A stretch of 54,584 nt of DNA from Comamonadaceae bacterium (GCA_027488215.1 JAIYCB010000025.1:1-54584); one strand, 5' to 3'. Numbered from the stretch's first letter, positions 17,551 through 28,784 are shown. The notes: generated from the letters alone by a model not told the origin. Program-made: numbers and translations.

Positions 17551-18351
17551 ATGATTTTGCAGATGCAAAACCTGCCTGCTCAATGGATTCAACCCGATTG
17601 GCCGACCCATGCACGCGTGCGAGCGCTCATGACCAGCCGCCAAGGTGGGGTGTCGGCCGTTCCTTGGGACAGCATGAACTTGGGTGACCATGTGGGTGAC
17701 CATGATGCAGACGTGCAAGCGAACCGCAAACGGCTGGCAACGCTGATCGGACAACGCCCCGTCTATTTAAAGCAAGTGCATGGTGTCGAGAGTGTGCAAC
17801 TGGATGCCGTCACGCCACAGGGGCTGCAGGCTGATGCCTGCTGGACGAGTGGTCCGGGAGTGGCCTGCACGGTCATGGTGGCCGATTGTTTGCCGGTTTT
17901 GTTCAGTGATTCCTACGGGCGCTGGGTGGCCGCTGCGCATGCGGGCTGGCGTGGGTTGGCGGGGGCACAAGGACATGGCGTCTTAGAGAGCCTGTGGGCC
18001 AGTTTGAAGCGTTCGGGTGCCGATTTATCGGACGCGATGGCCTGGCTGGGTCCCTGCATTGGGCCACAAGCCTTTGAAGTGGGGCCTGAGGTGCGGTCTG
18101 TGTTTGATGATGGCTCGGCCGAGGTACAGGCGCTTTTTACGCCAGCAGCCCAGGGCAAGTTCATGGCCGATTTGGCAGGTTTGGCCCGCAATCGCTTGCA
18201 CCATTTGGGCATTTCGCGCGTGTTTGGCAATGACAGTAGCCCGCCCTGGTGCACGGTCGCGGGGTCAGAGTTCTTTTTTTCCCACCGCAGGGACAGCCGA
18301 AGCCTTGGGCAAAGCGGTCGCATGGCTGCCTGCATCTGGCTGGATCACTGA
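17551..18351 (+). CDS. pgeF: Purine nucleoside phosphorylase/polyphenol oxidase family protein (PgeF/YfiH)
   Basis: This protein of about 266 residues belongs to the DUF152 family. Known members act on purine nucleosides, on cytosolic peptidoglycan intermediates (PgeF) or as laccase-like oxidases. The metal-site signature H-A-G-W-R-G-L-A-G is present, preceded by A-D-C-L-P-V-L and followed near the C terminus by F-F-F-S-H-R-R-D. Two ATGs (17551 and 17563) are possible and neither has a good ribosome site. The frame is open far upstream, but that would run over aat. Its last 87 bases overlap the opposing small membrane protein gene. Confidence 0.88.
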   Translation: MILQMQNLPAQWIQPDWPTHARVRALMTSRQGGVSAVPWDSMNLGDHVGDHDADVQANRKRLATLIGQRPVYLKQVHGVESVQLDAVTPQGLQADACWTSGPGVACTVMVADCLPVLFSDSYGRWVAAAHAGWRGLAGAQGHGVLESLWASLKRSGADLSDAMAWLGPCIGPQAFEVGPEVRSVFDDGSAEVQALFTPAAQGKFMADLAGLARNRLHHLGISRVFGNDSSPPWCTVAGSEFFFSHRRDSRSLGQSGRMAACIWLDH

Positions 18352-18582
18352 GGGGTTCTGGGCCGTGGCGGCCGTGTTTTGCTCTCTGGTTTGTTGTTCC
18401 AACTTTCGAATCGCCTTGCGGCGCAGGGGGGTGCCCATCAAGTAAACCACCAAAGCCATGGGCAACAAGCCATAGAAAATGAAAGTGATGATCGCTCCCA
18501 GCACACTGCCTTGTGTGCTAAAGGCTTCAGCCAGGGCCATGAGCAAAGTAACGTAGAGCCAGGCAATCACAATCAAATACAT
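18265..18582 (-). CDS. Small membrane protein of unknown function
   Basis: This 105-residue protein has two hydrophobic segments (about 1-19 and 27-49) separated by a short loop, then a basic stretch P-L-R-R-K-A-I-R-K-L and a hydrophilic, alanine/glutamine-rich tail. The membrane half looks conserved in style, whereas the last 28 or so residues are encoded antisense to the 3' end of pgeF. No family is recognised with confidence. It faces phaC divergently with about 90 bp between the starts. Confidence 0.65.
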   Translation of the reverse strand: MYLIVIAWLYVTLLMALAEAFSTQGSVLGAIITFIFYGLLPMALVVYLMGTPLRRKAIRKLEQQTREQNTAATAQNPSVIQPDAGSHATALPKASAVPAVGKKEL

Positions 18583-18673
18583 AAATTTTTTGCTCTTGTA
18601 ATTTAGGTGACAACAAATTGAAAGATACTCGGAACAAGGGATTCGACAAAAACGATGGATTCAGGAGACACGA

Positions 18674-20392
18674 ATGAGCACTCCCGCGCAGGATTTTTGG
18701 ACCCAAATGAGCGAAGGCTTACAGCAAAACCTGACCAAGAGCTGGGGACAGGCCATGCAGCATTTCCAGACCATCGACTTGGGTGGTTTGAAGCCAACGG
18801 CCGATGCATTGGTACCGACCCTCAAATTTTCGCCTGAAAAGCTGCAAAGCCTCCAAGGTCAGTACTTTAAAGACGCCTCTGAATTGTGGAATCAGGGTCT
18901 TCAAAACAGTTTGCAAGTCAAAGATCGCCGTTTTTCCGGGGAGGCCTGGGCTGCCAACCCGATGGCGGCCTTCAATGCCGCGACCTATTTGCTCAATGCC
19001 CGCACCCTGATGGGCCTGGCCGATGCGGTCGATGCCGATGAAAAAACCCGCACCCGCATCCGTTTTGCCGTCGAGCAATGGGTGGCGGCTGCCGCGCCCA
19101 GCAATTTCCTGGCCTTCAATGCCGAGGCGCAAAAGAAGGCCATCGAAACCCAAGGCGAGAGCATCGCCAAAGGCGTGAAAAACCTGATGCACGATATGCA
19201 ACAAGGCCACGTCTCGATGACCGACGAGAGCCTGTTTGAAGTGGGCAAGAATGTGGCCACCACCGAAGGCGCGGTGGTTTTTGAAAACGAATTTTTCCAG
19301 CTCATTGAATACAAGCCCCTCACGGCCAAGGTCTATGAGACGCCGTTTTTGCTGGTGCCCCCTTGCATCAACAAGTTCTACATCCTCGATCTGCAGCCTG
19401 AAAACTCACTGATCCGTTATGCCGTCAGCCAAGGCCACCGCACCTTTGTGGTGAGCTGGCGCAACCCTGACGAGTCGATGGCGCAAAAGAGCTGGGACGA
19501 CTACATCGAGCACGCTGCGATTGAAGCCATCCACACCGTGCAGGCCATCACCGGCGCACCCAAGATCAATGCGCTGGGCTTTTGTGTGGGCGGCACCATT
19601 TTGTCGACTGCGCTGGCCGTGCTGGCTGCGCGTGGCGAAAAGCCAGTGGCCAGCGCCACCTTCCTCACCACGCTGATCAATTTCACCGACACCGGCATTT
19701 TGGATGTCTTCATTGACGAAAACTTCGTCAAATTCCGTGAGCAGCAAATGGGCAAAGGCGGTTTGCTCAAGGGCCAGGACCTCGCATCTACCTTCAGCTT
19801 TTTGCGCCCCAACGACCTGGTCTGGAACTATGTGGTGGGCAATTACCTCAAGGGCGAGACACCACCGCCGTTTGACTTGCTCTACTGGAACAGCGATTCG
19901 ACCAACCTGCCGGGACCCTTCTACGCTTGGTACTTGCGTAACACCTATCTGGAAAACAACCTGGTCAAACCCCGCAAGGTCAGGGTGTGTGGCGAAGCGA
20001 TTGACCTGGGCAAGGTCGACATGCCGGTCTACATCTACGGCTCGCGTGAAGACCACATCGTGCCGATCGGCGGGGCCTATGCCAGCACCCAAGTGCTGCC
20101 CGGCAAAAAACGTTTTGTCATGGGCGCTTCGGGCCACATTGCCGGCGTGATCAACCCGCCTGCGGCCAAAAAGCGCAGCCACTGGTTGAGCGAAGGCACC
20201 CAATTCCCAGCCGATGTGAACGCCTGGATCGCCAAGGCCAAAGAGGTGCCTGGCAGCTGGTGGACCGATTGGTCGGATTGGCTCAAGAGTCATGCCGGCA
20301 AACAAATCGCCGCGCCCAAAACCTATGGCAAAGCGAGCAAATTCAAGGTCATCGAAGCGGCCCCCGGCCGCTACGTCAAGGCCAAGGCCTGA
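18674..20392 (+). CDS. phaC: Class I poly(3-hydroxyalkanoate) synthase
   Basis: PhaC polymerises 3-hydroxybutyryl-CoA into PHB at the granule surface. The 572-residue length is typical of class I enzymes that work without PhaE. The alpha/beta-hydrolase core carries the lipase-like box G-F-C-V-G-G with the nucleophile Cys304, the W-R-N-P-D segment, the catalytic aspartate in S-R-E-D-H-I-V-P and the catalytic histidine in G-A-S-G-H-I-A-G-V-I-N-P-P. The start has a GGAGA site upstream. It heads the phaC-phaA-phaB operon, which makes PHB directly from acetyl-CoA. Confidence 0.96.
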   Translation: MSTPAQDFWTQMSEGLQQNLTKSWGQAMQHFQTIDLGGLKPTADALVPTLKFSPEKLQSLQGQYFKDASELWNQGLQNSLQVKDRRFSGEAWAANPMAAFNAATYLLNARTLMGLADAVDADEKTRTRIRFAVEQWVAAAAPSNFLAFNAEAQKKAIETQGESIAKGVKNLMHDMQQGHVSMTDESLFEVGKNVATTEGAVVFENEFFQLIEYKPLTAKVYETPFLLVPPCINKFYILDLQPENSLIRYAVSQGHRTFVVSWRNPDESMAQKSWDDYIEHAAIEAIHTVQAITGAPKINALGFCVGGTILSTALAVLAARGEKPVASATFLTTLINFTDTGILDVFIDENFVKFREQQMGKGGLLKGQDLASTFSFLRPNDLVWNYVVGNYLKGETPPPFDLLYWNSDSTNLPGPFYAWYLRNTYLENNLVKPRKVRVCGEAIDLGKVDMPVYIYGSREDHIVPIGGAYASTQVLPGKKRFVMGASGHIAGVINPPAAKKRSHWLSEGTQFPADVNAWIAKAKEVPGSWWTDWSDWLKSHAGKQIAAPKTYGKASKFKVIEAAPGRYVKAKA

Positions 20393-20415
20393 TTGATTTT
20401 TTATTGGAGACAAAA

Positions 20416-21597
20416 ATGGAAGACATCGTCATCGTCGCAGCCGCACGCACTGCCGTGGGCAAATTTGGCGGCACGCTCGCCAAGACCCCCGCCACCGAGC
20501 TGGGCAGCATTGTGATCAAGGGTTTGCTGGAGCGCAGCGGTTTGCCCGCGGACGCCATCGGTGAAGTCATCATGGGCCAGGTGCTGGCCGCAGGCGTGGG
20601 CCAAAACCCTGCCCGTCAAGCCATGATGAAAGCCGGTGTGGCCAAGGAAACCCCGGCGCTGACCATCAACGCGGTGTGCGGCTCGGGCCTCAAGGCCGTG
20701 ATGCTGGCCGCGCAAGCCGTGGCTTGGGGCGACAGCGAGATCGTGATCGCTGGTGGCCAGGAAAACATGAGTGCCAGCCCGCATGTGGTCAACGGCAGCC
20801 GCGATGGCCAGCGCATGGGCGACTGGAAAATGGCCGACACCATGATCGTGGACGGCCTGTGGGATGTTTACAACCAGTACCACATGGGCATCACCGCCGA
20901 AAACGTGGCCAAGGCCCACGGCATCACCCGTGACATGCAAGACGCATTGGCACTGGGCAGCCAGCAAAAAGCCTCGGCCGCGCAAGATGCGGGCAAGTTC
21001 AAGGACGAGATCGTGGACGTGCTGATTCCTCAGCGCAAAGGCGATCCGCTGGTGTTCAACACCGACGAATTCATCAACAAGAAAACCAATGCCGAAGCGC
21101 TCGCAGGTCTGCGTCCTGCGTTTGACAAATCCGGCAGCGTCACCGCGGGCAACGCCTCGGGCATCAACGACGGCGCTGCCGCTGTGATGGTCATGTCGGC
21201 CAAGAAGGCTGCAGCCTTGGGTCTCAAACCCTTGGCGCGCATCGCTGCTTTTGGCACCAGCGGTCTGGACCCCGCCACCATGGGCATGGGTCCGGTGCCT
21301 GCGTCTCAAAAAGCGCTGGCCCGTGCAGGCTGGAAAGCCCAAGACGTGGACCTGTTCGAGCTGAACGAAGCCTTTGCCGCGCAAGCTTGCGCTGTGAACA
21401 AAGCCCTCGACATCGACCCAGCCAAAGTCAACGTCAACGGTGGCGCAATCGCCATCGGTCACCCCATCGGTGCATCCGGTTGCCGCATCTTGGTCACATT
21501 GCTGCACGAAATGCAGCGCACCCAGGCCCAAAAAGGCCTGGCCGCTTTGTGCATCGGTGGCGGCATGGGCGTGTCCCTGGCCATCGAGCGCGTTTAA
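20416..21597 (+). CDS. phaA: Acetyl-CoA C-acetyltransferase (beta-ketothiolase)
   Basis: This biosynthetic thiolase condenses two acetyl-CoA to acetoacetyl-CoA for PHB synthesis. The 393-residue protein has the acyl-accepting Cys88 in A-V-C-G-S-G-L-K-A, the G-G-Q-E-N-M-S segment, N-E-A-F-A-A-Q, the histidine in N-G-G-A-I-A-I-G-H-P-I-G-A-S-G and the second cysteine in L-C-I-G-G-G-M-G. The ATG at 20416 follows a GGAGA site; the frame is open upstream into phaC. It lies 23 bp after phaC. It could also serve ketone-body or acetate metabolism, but the operon fixes its main role. Confidence 0.95.
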   Translation: MEDIVIVAAARTAVGKFGGTLAKTPATELGSIVIKGLLERSGLPADAIGEVIMGQVLAAGVGQNPARQAMMKAGVAKETPALTINAVCGSGLKAVMLAAQAVAWGDSEIVIAGGQENMSASPHVVNGSRDGQRMGDWKMADTMIVDGLWDVYNQYHMGITAENVAKAHGITRDMQDALALGSQQKASAAQDAGKFKDEIVDVLIPQRKGDPLVFNTDEFINKKTNAEALAGLRPAFDKSGSVTAGNASGINDGAAAVMVMSAKKAAALGLKPLARIAAFGTSGLDPATMGMGPVPASQKALARAGWKAQDVDLFELNEAFAAQACAVNKALDIDPAKVNVNGGAIAIGHPIGASGCRILVTLLHEMQRTQAQKGLAALCIGGGMGVSLAIERV

Positions 21598-21717
21598 CCC
21601 AACCTTGCTGCTCAAGCTGCGTGGTTCGGCGCACTGTCCAGTCGTACAAGGGCAGCCGATCATGCGGGTTTGGGTGGTTTTCCAAAATCTCAACACACTC
21701 ATCACCAGGAGACAATC

Positions 21718-22455
21718 ATGAGTCAAAAAGTAGCGTACGTCACCGGCGGCATGGGCGGTATCGGTACCGCGATCTGCCAACGCCTGCATCAAGAAGGCTT
21801 CAAGGTCATCGCGGGTTGCGGCCCCACACGTGACTACAACAAGTGGTTGGACGAGCAAAAAGCCCTGGGCTTCACCTTTTACGCTTCGGTGGGCAACGTG
21901 GGTGACTGGGATTCCACAGTAGCGGCTTTCACCAAGGCCAAAGCCGAGCATGGCCCGATCGACGTCTTGGTCAACAACGCTGGCATCACCAAGGACCGCA
22001 TGTTCCTGAAGATGACGCGTGAAGATTGGCAAGCCGTGATGAACACCAACCTGGACTCCATGTTCAACGTGACCAAGCAAGTCGTGGGCGACATGGTCGA
22101 AAAAGGCTGGGGCCGCATCATCAACATCAGCTCGGTCAACGGTGAAAAAGGCCAAGCTGGTCAAACCAACTACTCGGCCGCCAAAGCCGGTATGCACGGT
22201 TTTTCGATGGCCTTGGCACAAGAGCTGGCCACCAAGGGCGTGACGGTCAACACCGTGAGCCCTGGTTACATTGGCACCGACATGGTCAACGCCATCCGTC
22301 CTGACGTGCTGGAAAAGATCGTGGCCACCGTGCCCGTCAAGCGCTTGGGCAAGCCCAGCGAGATCGCTTCCATCATCGCCTGGATGGCCAGCGAAGACGG
22401 CGGTTACACCACCGGTGCTGACTTCGCGGTCAACGGCGGTTTGCACATGGGCTGA
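21718..22455 (+). CDS. phaB: Acetoacetyl-CoA reductase
   Basis: PhaB reduces acetoacetyl-CoA to (R)-3-hydroxybutyryl-CoA with NADPH, giving the monomer for PhaC. The 245-residue short-chain dehydrogenase has the cofactor motif G-G-M-G-G-I-G near the N terminus, the N-N-A-G-I-T segment, and the catalytic serine in I-S-S-V-N with Y-S-A-A-K. The start is the ATG at 21718 with GGAGA upstream. A 120-bp gap separates it from phaA, longer than the phaC-phaA gap. A terminator follows. Confidence 0.95.
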   Translation: MSQKVAYVTGGMGGIGTAICQRLHQEGFKVIAGCGPTRDYNKWLDEQKALGFTFYASVGNVGDWDSTVAAFTKAKAEHGPIDVLVNNAGITKDRMFLKMTREDWQAVMNTNLDSMFNVTKQVVGDMVEKGWGRIINISSVNGEKGQAGQTNYSAAKAGMHGFSMALAQELATKGVTVNTVSPGYIGTDMVNAIRPDVLEKIVATVPVKRLGKPSEIASIIAWMASEDGGYTTGADFAVNGGLHMG

Positions 22456-22516
22456 TGCTTGTTACTTGCCCAGCTTGGCAAAGCCAGACTGGGTAAGCCT
22501 GGTAATTGGTATCCAC

Positions 22517-22544
22517 AAAAAAAACCCGCCTCGGCGGGTTTTTT
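22517..22544 (+). terminator. Terminator after phaB, probably bidirectional
   Basis: An A-run, then ACCCGC, loop CTCG, GCGGGT and a T-run form a hairpin whose A and T tracts let it work in both directions. It separates the rightward pha operon from the leftward SPFH/NfeD pair, which ends 18 bp further on. Confidence 0.9.
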
Positions 22545-22561
22545 GCTTCTACAGCTCCGCT

Positions 22562-23479
22562 TCAGCCCGCTTGTTTGCCCGTGCTCACCATCTGCATGGC
22601 CGAAGCGATCAGGCCAGACACTTCGCTCATGTTGCCCGGCACGATGAGCGTGGTCTTGGCGTCTTGCGCCACCTTGGCGTAAGCCTGCACGGCCTGCTCG
22701 GCCACCTTGAGTTGCACCGCCTGCTCGCCCCCAGGCTGGCGGATGGCGGTGGCGATGCGCTCAATGGCTTGCGCGGTGGCATTGGCCATTTCGGTGATGG
22801 CAGCGGCATCGCCTTGGGCTTTGTTGATGGCCGCTTGCTTTTCGCCTTCAGAGCGGGCGATATAGGCTTCGCGCTCGCCGGTGGCGATGTTGATTTGTTC
22901 CTGGCGGCGGCCTTCGGAGGCAGCGATCAGGGCACGCTTTTCGCGCTCGGCCGTGATTTGCGACTGCATGGCCAGCAAAATTTCTTTGGGCGGTGTCAGG
23001 TCCTTGATCTCGTAGCGCAGCACCTTCACGCCCCAGTTGAGTGCCGCTTCGTCGATGGCAGCGACCACTTGGGCGTTGATGATGTCGCGCTCTTCAAAAG
23101 TCTTGTCCAGCTCCAGCTTGCCGATCACGCTGCGCAGGCTGGTTTGGGCCAGCTGCGTCACCGCTACGATGTAGTTGGACGAGCCGTAACTGGCCAGTTT
23201 GGGGTCGGTGACTTGAAAGTACAAGATGCCGTCCACCTGCAGCTGAGTGTTGTCGCGCGTGATGCAGATCTGGCTGGGCACGTCCAGCGGGATTTCTTTC
23301 AGGCTGTGTTTCTGGATCACGTTGTCCACAAAGGGCACCACAAAGTTCAGACCCGGGGCCAGGCTGGCGTGGAATTTGCCCAGCCTTTCGACCACCCAAG
23401 CCTCTTGTTGGGGCACGACCTTGACGGTCTTGACGATGAACAGGATCGCGATGATGACGAGGACGGCAGCGATTTCCAT
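22562..23479 (-). CDS. SPFH/band 7 (stomatin-like, QmcA-type) membrane protein
   Basis: This 305-residue protein has an N-terminal membrane anchor (about 3-16), the band-7 domain (V-P-Q-Q-E-A-W-V-V-E-R-L-G-K-F and onward), an alanine/glutamate-rich helical region with A-A-S-E-G-R-R-Q-E-Q, and a small C-terminal segment. Such proteins form ring-shaped assemblies in the inner membrane and interact with proteases or membrane microdomains. It follows the NfeD gene by 36 bp in one operon. SPFH plus NfeD pairs are widespread partners, so the assignment is firm even though the cellular task is not. Confidence 0.92.
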   Translation of the reverse strand: MEIAAVLVIIAILFIVKTVKVVPQQEAWVVERLGKFHASLAPGLNFVVPFVDNVIQKHSLKEIPLDVPSQICITRDNTQLQVDGILYFQVTDPKLASYGSSNYIVAVTQLAQTSLRSVIGKLELDKTFEERDIINAQVVAAIDEAALNWGVKVLRYEIKDLTPPKEILLAMQSQITAEREKRALIAASEGRRQEQINIATGEREAYIARSEGEKQAAINKAQGDAAAITEMANATAQAIERIATAIRQPGGEQAVQLKVAEQAVQAYAKVAQDAKTTLIVPGNMSEVSGLIASAMQMVSTGKQAG

Positions 23480-23515
23480 GGCTTTTCTCCCTTTTCAGTG
23501 TTTCGAGCGGTGTGC

Positions 23516-23935
23516 TCAGATTTTTTCGAGGACCAGGCGGTTGCCCGCCATGGCCTGAATGCGGTAAACGCCCGGTGTGGCGGTCTGTCCTGGGGCCAAC
23601 ACCGCAGTCCAGGCTGCGCCCCGGTGTTTGACTTGCGCGGTGCCTTGGGCATCCCACGCGTCGACCTGCACGGTGGCGCCCAAGTCCAGGTGTTGGTCTT
23701 GGGCTTCTTGGGGTGTGGTGGTTTGGCGCTTGCGCCATTGGCCCAGCAAGACAGCCCCGAGGCCGCCCACCATGGCGGCTGCGACCAGTTGTGCGATCAG
23801 GCCATGGCCTGCCATGGCCACCAAGGCTGCAGCCACGGCCCCCAGGCTCAGCATCAACAGATAAAAAGTGCCGGTCAACAATTCCAGTGCCACCAAGACA
23901 CCGGCCAGAACCCACCACATCGTTGCATCACCCAT
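23516..23935 (-). CDS. NfeD family membrane protein
   Basis: This 139-residue protein has two or three hydrophobic segments in its first 70 residues followed by a small OB-fold-type soluble domain (G-A-T-V-Q-V-D-A-W-D then V-K-H-R-G-A-A-W-T-A) typical of short NfeD1b proteins. NfeD domains pair with SPFH proteins and may stabilise them. A short form without the ClpP-like protease domain is what is seen here. The ATG at 23935 was taken; one six codons later (M-W-W-V) is possible. About 125 bp upstream, dusA runs the other way. Confidence 0.88.
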   Translation of the reverse strand: MGDATMWWVLAGVLVALELLTGTFYLLMLSLGAVAAALVAMAGHGLIAQLVAAAMVGGLGAVLLGQWRKRQTTTPQEAQDQHLDLGATVQVDAWDAQGTAQVKHRGAAWTAVLAPGQTATPGVYRIQAMAGNRLVLEKI

Positions 23936-24060
23936 CTCGACTTCTCCTTGCTCAAGCTGTCATTGTCAGGCTCAAGTCTGGCTTTCATTAAACGCCCAGT
24001 TCAAATGAGGCGTAATTGATTGTTTTCAAGGCCGCAGCCAGCCAAGGATAATCAGCCCCC

Positions 24061-25062
24061 ATGCATTTCCCTGAACCTCAACGCTGGCGTCTTTCTGTGG
24101 CGCCCATGATGGACTGGACCGACCGCCATTGCCGGTTTTTCCACCGCCTGCTGACCCGCCACACCTTGCTCTACACCGAGATGGTGACAACGGGTGCGCT
24201 GCGCCACGGCAGCGTGCAGCGGCACCTGCGCTTCAACGCCGAAGAACACCCTGTGGCCCTGCAACTGGGCGGCAGCGATGCGGCTGATTTGGCCCATGCC
24301 GCCAAGCTGGGCCAGGAGTGGGGTTACGACGAGATCAACCTCAATTGCGGCTGCCCCTCAGACCGAGTGCAGCGCGGCGCATTTGGCGCTTGCCTGATGA
24401 ACGAGCCGCGTACCGTGGCCGACGGCGTCAAAGCCATGCTCGATGTGGTGGACGTGCCGGTGACGGTGAAGCACCGCATTGGCATTGACCGCATTGAAAG
24501 TTACGACTTTGTGCGCGACTTTGTGGGCACGGTGAGCGAAGCGGGGTGCAAGGTGTTCATCGTGCACGCCCGCAATGCCTGGCTCGATGGCCTGTCGCCG
24601 AAAGAAAACCGCGAAATCCCGCCGCTGCGTTACGAGCTGGCTTATCAGCTCAAAAAAGATTTTCCTTCGCTGCTGATCGCGGTGAATGGTGGTATCAAGA
24701 CCAACGAAGAGATTGCACAGCACTTGCAGCATGCCGACGGCGTGATGGTCGGTCGCGAGGCGTACTACAACCCCTGGCTTTTGGGCAGTTGGGAAGCCAC
24801 GTTTTTTGGCGATGCCCAAGTGGTGCACAGCCGCGAGGCGGTGGAAGAGGCCATGGTGACCTACATGGAGCGCGCCTTTGCCGAAGACGGCTGCCCTTGG
24901 TACGCGATTGCGCGGCACATGCTGGGCCTGTACCACGGGCAACGGGGCGGGCGTTTGTGGCGTCAGGTTTGGAGTGACCACAAACTCAAGCCCTTGCCGC
25001 CGAGAGAAGTCTGGCAGCTGGCCCAAGCTGCATTGGCGCGGGGTGCAGTGGTGACCGACTGA
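24061..25062 (+). CDS. dusA: tRNA-dihydrouridine(20/20a) synthase
   Basis: DusA reduces uridines 20 and 20a in the tRNA D-loop using FMN and NADPH. The 333-residue protein begins with the A-P-M-M-D-W-T-D-R segment of the TIM barrel. The catalytic cysteine is in N-L-N-C-G-C-P-S-D-R-V-Q (Cys98), and the FMN-contacting H-A-R-N-A-W-L-D-G-L-S-P segment is typical of DusA rather than DusB or DusC. The start follows directly after non-coding sequence. It lies 52 bp upstream of a PaiB-like gene in the same direction. Confidence 0.94.
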   Translation: MHFPEPQRWRLSVAPMMDWTDRHCRFFHRLLTRHTLLYTEMVTTGALRHGSVQRHLRFNAEEHPVALQLGGSDAADLAHAAKLGQEWGYDEINLNCGCPSDRVQRGAFGACLMNEPRTVADGVKAMLDVVDVPVTVKHRIGIDRIESYDFVRDFVGTVSEAGCKVFIVHARNAWLDGLSPKENREIPPLRYELAYQLKKDFPSLLIAVNGGIKTNEEIAQHLQHADGVMVGREAYYNPWLLGSWEATFFGDAQVVHSREAVEEAMVTYMERAFAEDGCPWYAIARHMLGLYHGQRGGRLWRQVWSDHKLKPLPPREVWQLAQAALARGAVVTD

Positions 25063-25114
25063 GATTCGATGGCAAGATGTTGCCTTCAGCTTTCTCACCA
25101 TTCGAGCCGATCCG

Positions 25115-25738
25115 ATGTACATCCCTGCCCATTTCCGCATCCAGAATCCGCAAGACATCCACACGATCATCCGGGAGCACCCTCTGGGTGCCTTGGTCAC
25201 CGCTGGTGCCGACGGCTTGGATGCGAACCACATTCCTTTTGAGTTTGACCCCAGCCAGGGCGCGCATGGGTTGCTGACAGCGCATGTCGCGCGCGCCAAC
25301 CCTGTCTGGCAGCAATGCCAGGGCGGTGCGGATGTGTTGGTGATTTTTCGCGGTAATGAGAGCTACATCTCGCCCAACTGGTACCCGAGCAAGCACGAAA
25401 CCCACCGGCAAGTGCCCACCTGGAACTACGAAGTGGTGCATGTCCATGGCCGACTCACGGTGATGGACGAGGAAAGGTTTGTTCGGGGCGTCGTGGCCAG
25501 GCTGACGCGTGAACATGAGACTTCCGAGCCTCGCCCCTGGAAGATGGGCGATTCGCCGCCCGAGTACATCGACCAAATGCTCAAGGCGGTGGTCGGCATT
25601 CAGGTGGAGATCCAGCGCATCGAGGGCAAGGCCAAGCTGAGCCAGAACCGTGAGGCACGGGATCGCCTGAACGCCGCCGACACCCTGCTGGCCAAGGGGG
25701 CCGAGGGTTTGGGCAAGGCGATGCGGGAGGCGGGCTGA
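25115..25738 (+). CDS. FMN-binding negative transcriptional regulator, PaiB-like
   Basis: This 207-residue protein resembles the PaiB family, which has an FMN-binding split-barrel fold. The opening M-Y-I-P-A-H-F-R, then I-R-E-H-P-L-G-A-L-V-T, and the later P-N-W-Y-P-S-K-H-E-T-H-R-Q-V-P-T-W-N-Y are family hallmarks. In Bacillus, PaiB is linked to repression of sporulation and protease genes. In proteobacteria its role is unclear and it could be a flavin-dependent enzyme or sensor. It converges on the GntR gene. Confidence 0.9.
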   Translation: MYIPAHFRIQNPQDIHTIIREHPLGALVTAGADGLDANHIPFEFDPSQGAHGLLTAHVARANPVWQQCQGGADVLVIFRGNESYISPNWYPSKHETHRQVPTWNYEVVHVHGRLTVMDEERFVRGVVARLTREHETSEPRPWKMGDSPPEYIDQMLKAVVGIQVEIQRIEGKAKLSQNREARDRLNAADTLLAKGAEGLGKAMREAG

Positions 25739-25786
25739 TTTTGCGCGGGCTACACAGGCTGTTGCGGCCTGATGAAAGCAGATGGC

Positions 25787-26422
25787 TTATTGCGCGGCCT
25801 GCAGACCGTTCATGAAGTGGGCCGACATGCGCTCGGCCGCCTGTTCCGGTTGACGCTGGGTCAGGGCCTGCACGATGGCCCGGTGCTCGGCCAGGGATTG
25901 CTCAATGCGCCCCTCCTTGAACAAGGAGCTGTGGCGGTTGAGCTTCATGACTTTGCGCAGGTCGGCCACCATCTGGTCGCGCCAGCGGTTGTCGGCCAAT
26001 TCCAGCAGCAGCATGTGAAAAGCTTCGTTGATCTCGAAGAAACGGTCGCGGTTGTCAACGGCTTCCTCCAAGTCCTGATGCAAGGCCTTGATTTTTGACA
26101 TTTGCTCGGCGCTGGCGTTTTGGGCCACCATGCGAGCGGCATCAGATTCCATCAAGGCCAACAGGTGGTAAACATCGCGCAGGTCTTTTTCGCTGACCTC
26201 GGTGACATAAGCGCCCCGGCGCACTTTCATGGTCACCAAACCTTCAGCCGCCAGCACTTTCAGGGCTTCGCGCAGGGGGGTGCGGCTGATGCCCAGCGCC
26301 TCGGCAATGCGCAACTCGTCGATCCAGCTGCCGGGCTCCAATTCGCGCGCAAAAATCCGCTGGCGCAGCAGTTCGGCCACTTCTTCGTACAGGGCGCGGG
26401 GGGCGAGGGACAGGGCAGACAT
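25787..26422 (-). CDS. GntR/FadR (FCD-domain) transcriptional regulator
   Basis: This 211-residue regulator has an N-terminal winged helix (L-Y-E-E-V-A-E-L-L-R-Q-R-I-F, then I-A-E-A-L-G-I-S-R-T-P-L-R-E-A-L-K-V-L) and a C-terminal FCD all-helical ligand domain with metal-site residues in N-E-A-F-H, A-E-H-R-A-I and A-H-F. FCD regulators sense organic or fatty acids. It is divergent from the methylmalonyl-CoA mutase gene over a 184-bp AT-rich gap, so it is the likely local regulator of the propionyl-CoA operon and probably of itself. The ligand is unknown; a propionate-route intermediate is a reasonable guess. Confidence 0.9.
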   Translation of the reverse strand: MSALSLAPRALYEEVAELLRQRIFARELEPGSWIDELRIAEALGISRTPLREALKVLAAEGLVTMKVRRGAYVTEVSEKDLRDVYHLLALMESDAARMVAQNASAEQMSKIKALHQDLEEAVDNRDRFFEINEAFHMLLLELADNRWRDQMVADLRKVMKLNRHSSLFKEGRIEQSLAEHRAIVQALTQRQPEQAAERMSAHFMNGLQAAQ

Positions 26423-26606
26423 GGGGCGTGGCGTGCCGGGGAAACCGGTTTTTGAGGCGTTGAAAGAAACTTTTTCAGATTCGAGATTGTAAGCGGGTTA
26501 AAATATTCTGCATCAATAATTATGAATCACGGTACTTGTAAGCCGGTAGGCAGCCCCAGGCTGCCAAAATCCTGCTCAGCCATTTTTGTCCCGAAAGCAC
26601 AGCGCC
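26423..26606. promoter_or_regulatory. Divergent control region of the GntR regulator and mutase operon
   Basis: This gap is visibly richer in A and T than its surroundings. A possible mutase promoter is TTAAAA (26498-26503) and TATGAA (26521-26526) with 17-base spacing. The AT-rich half-sites around 26503-26528 could be bound by the adjacent GntR regulator. No certain operator palindrome was identified by eye. Confidence 0.45.

Positions 26607-28780
<2,174 letters not shown>

Positions 28781-28784
<4 letters not shown>

Noticed and set aside
20401..22446. A 681-codon open frame antisense to phaA and phaB
   Set aside because: It mirrors two well-recognised genes, has histidine/glycine-rich sequence typical of GC-rich antisense frames and no family resemblance.
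22271..24019. A 582-codon rightward frame across the SPFH and NfeD genes
   Set aside because: It passes through the phaB terminator and is antisense to two recognised membrane protein genes.
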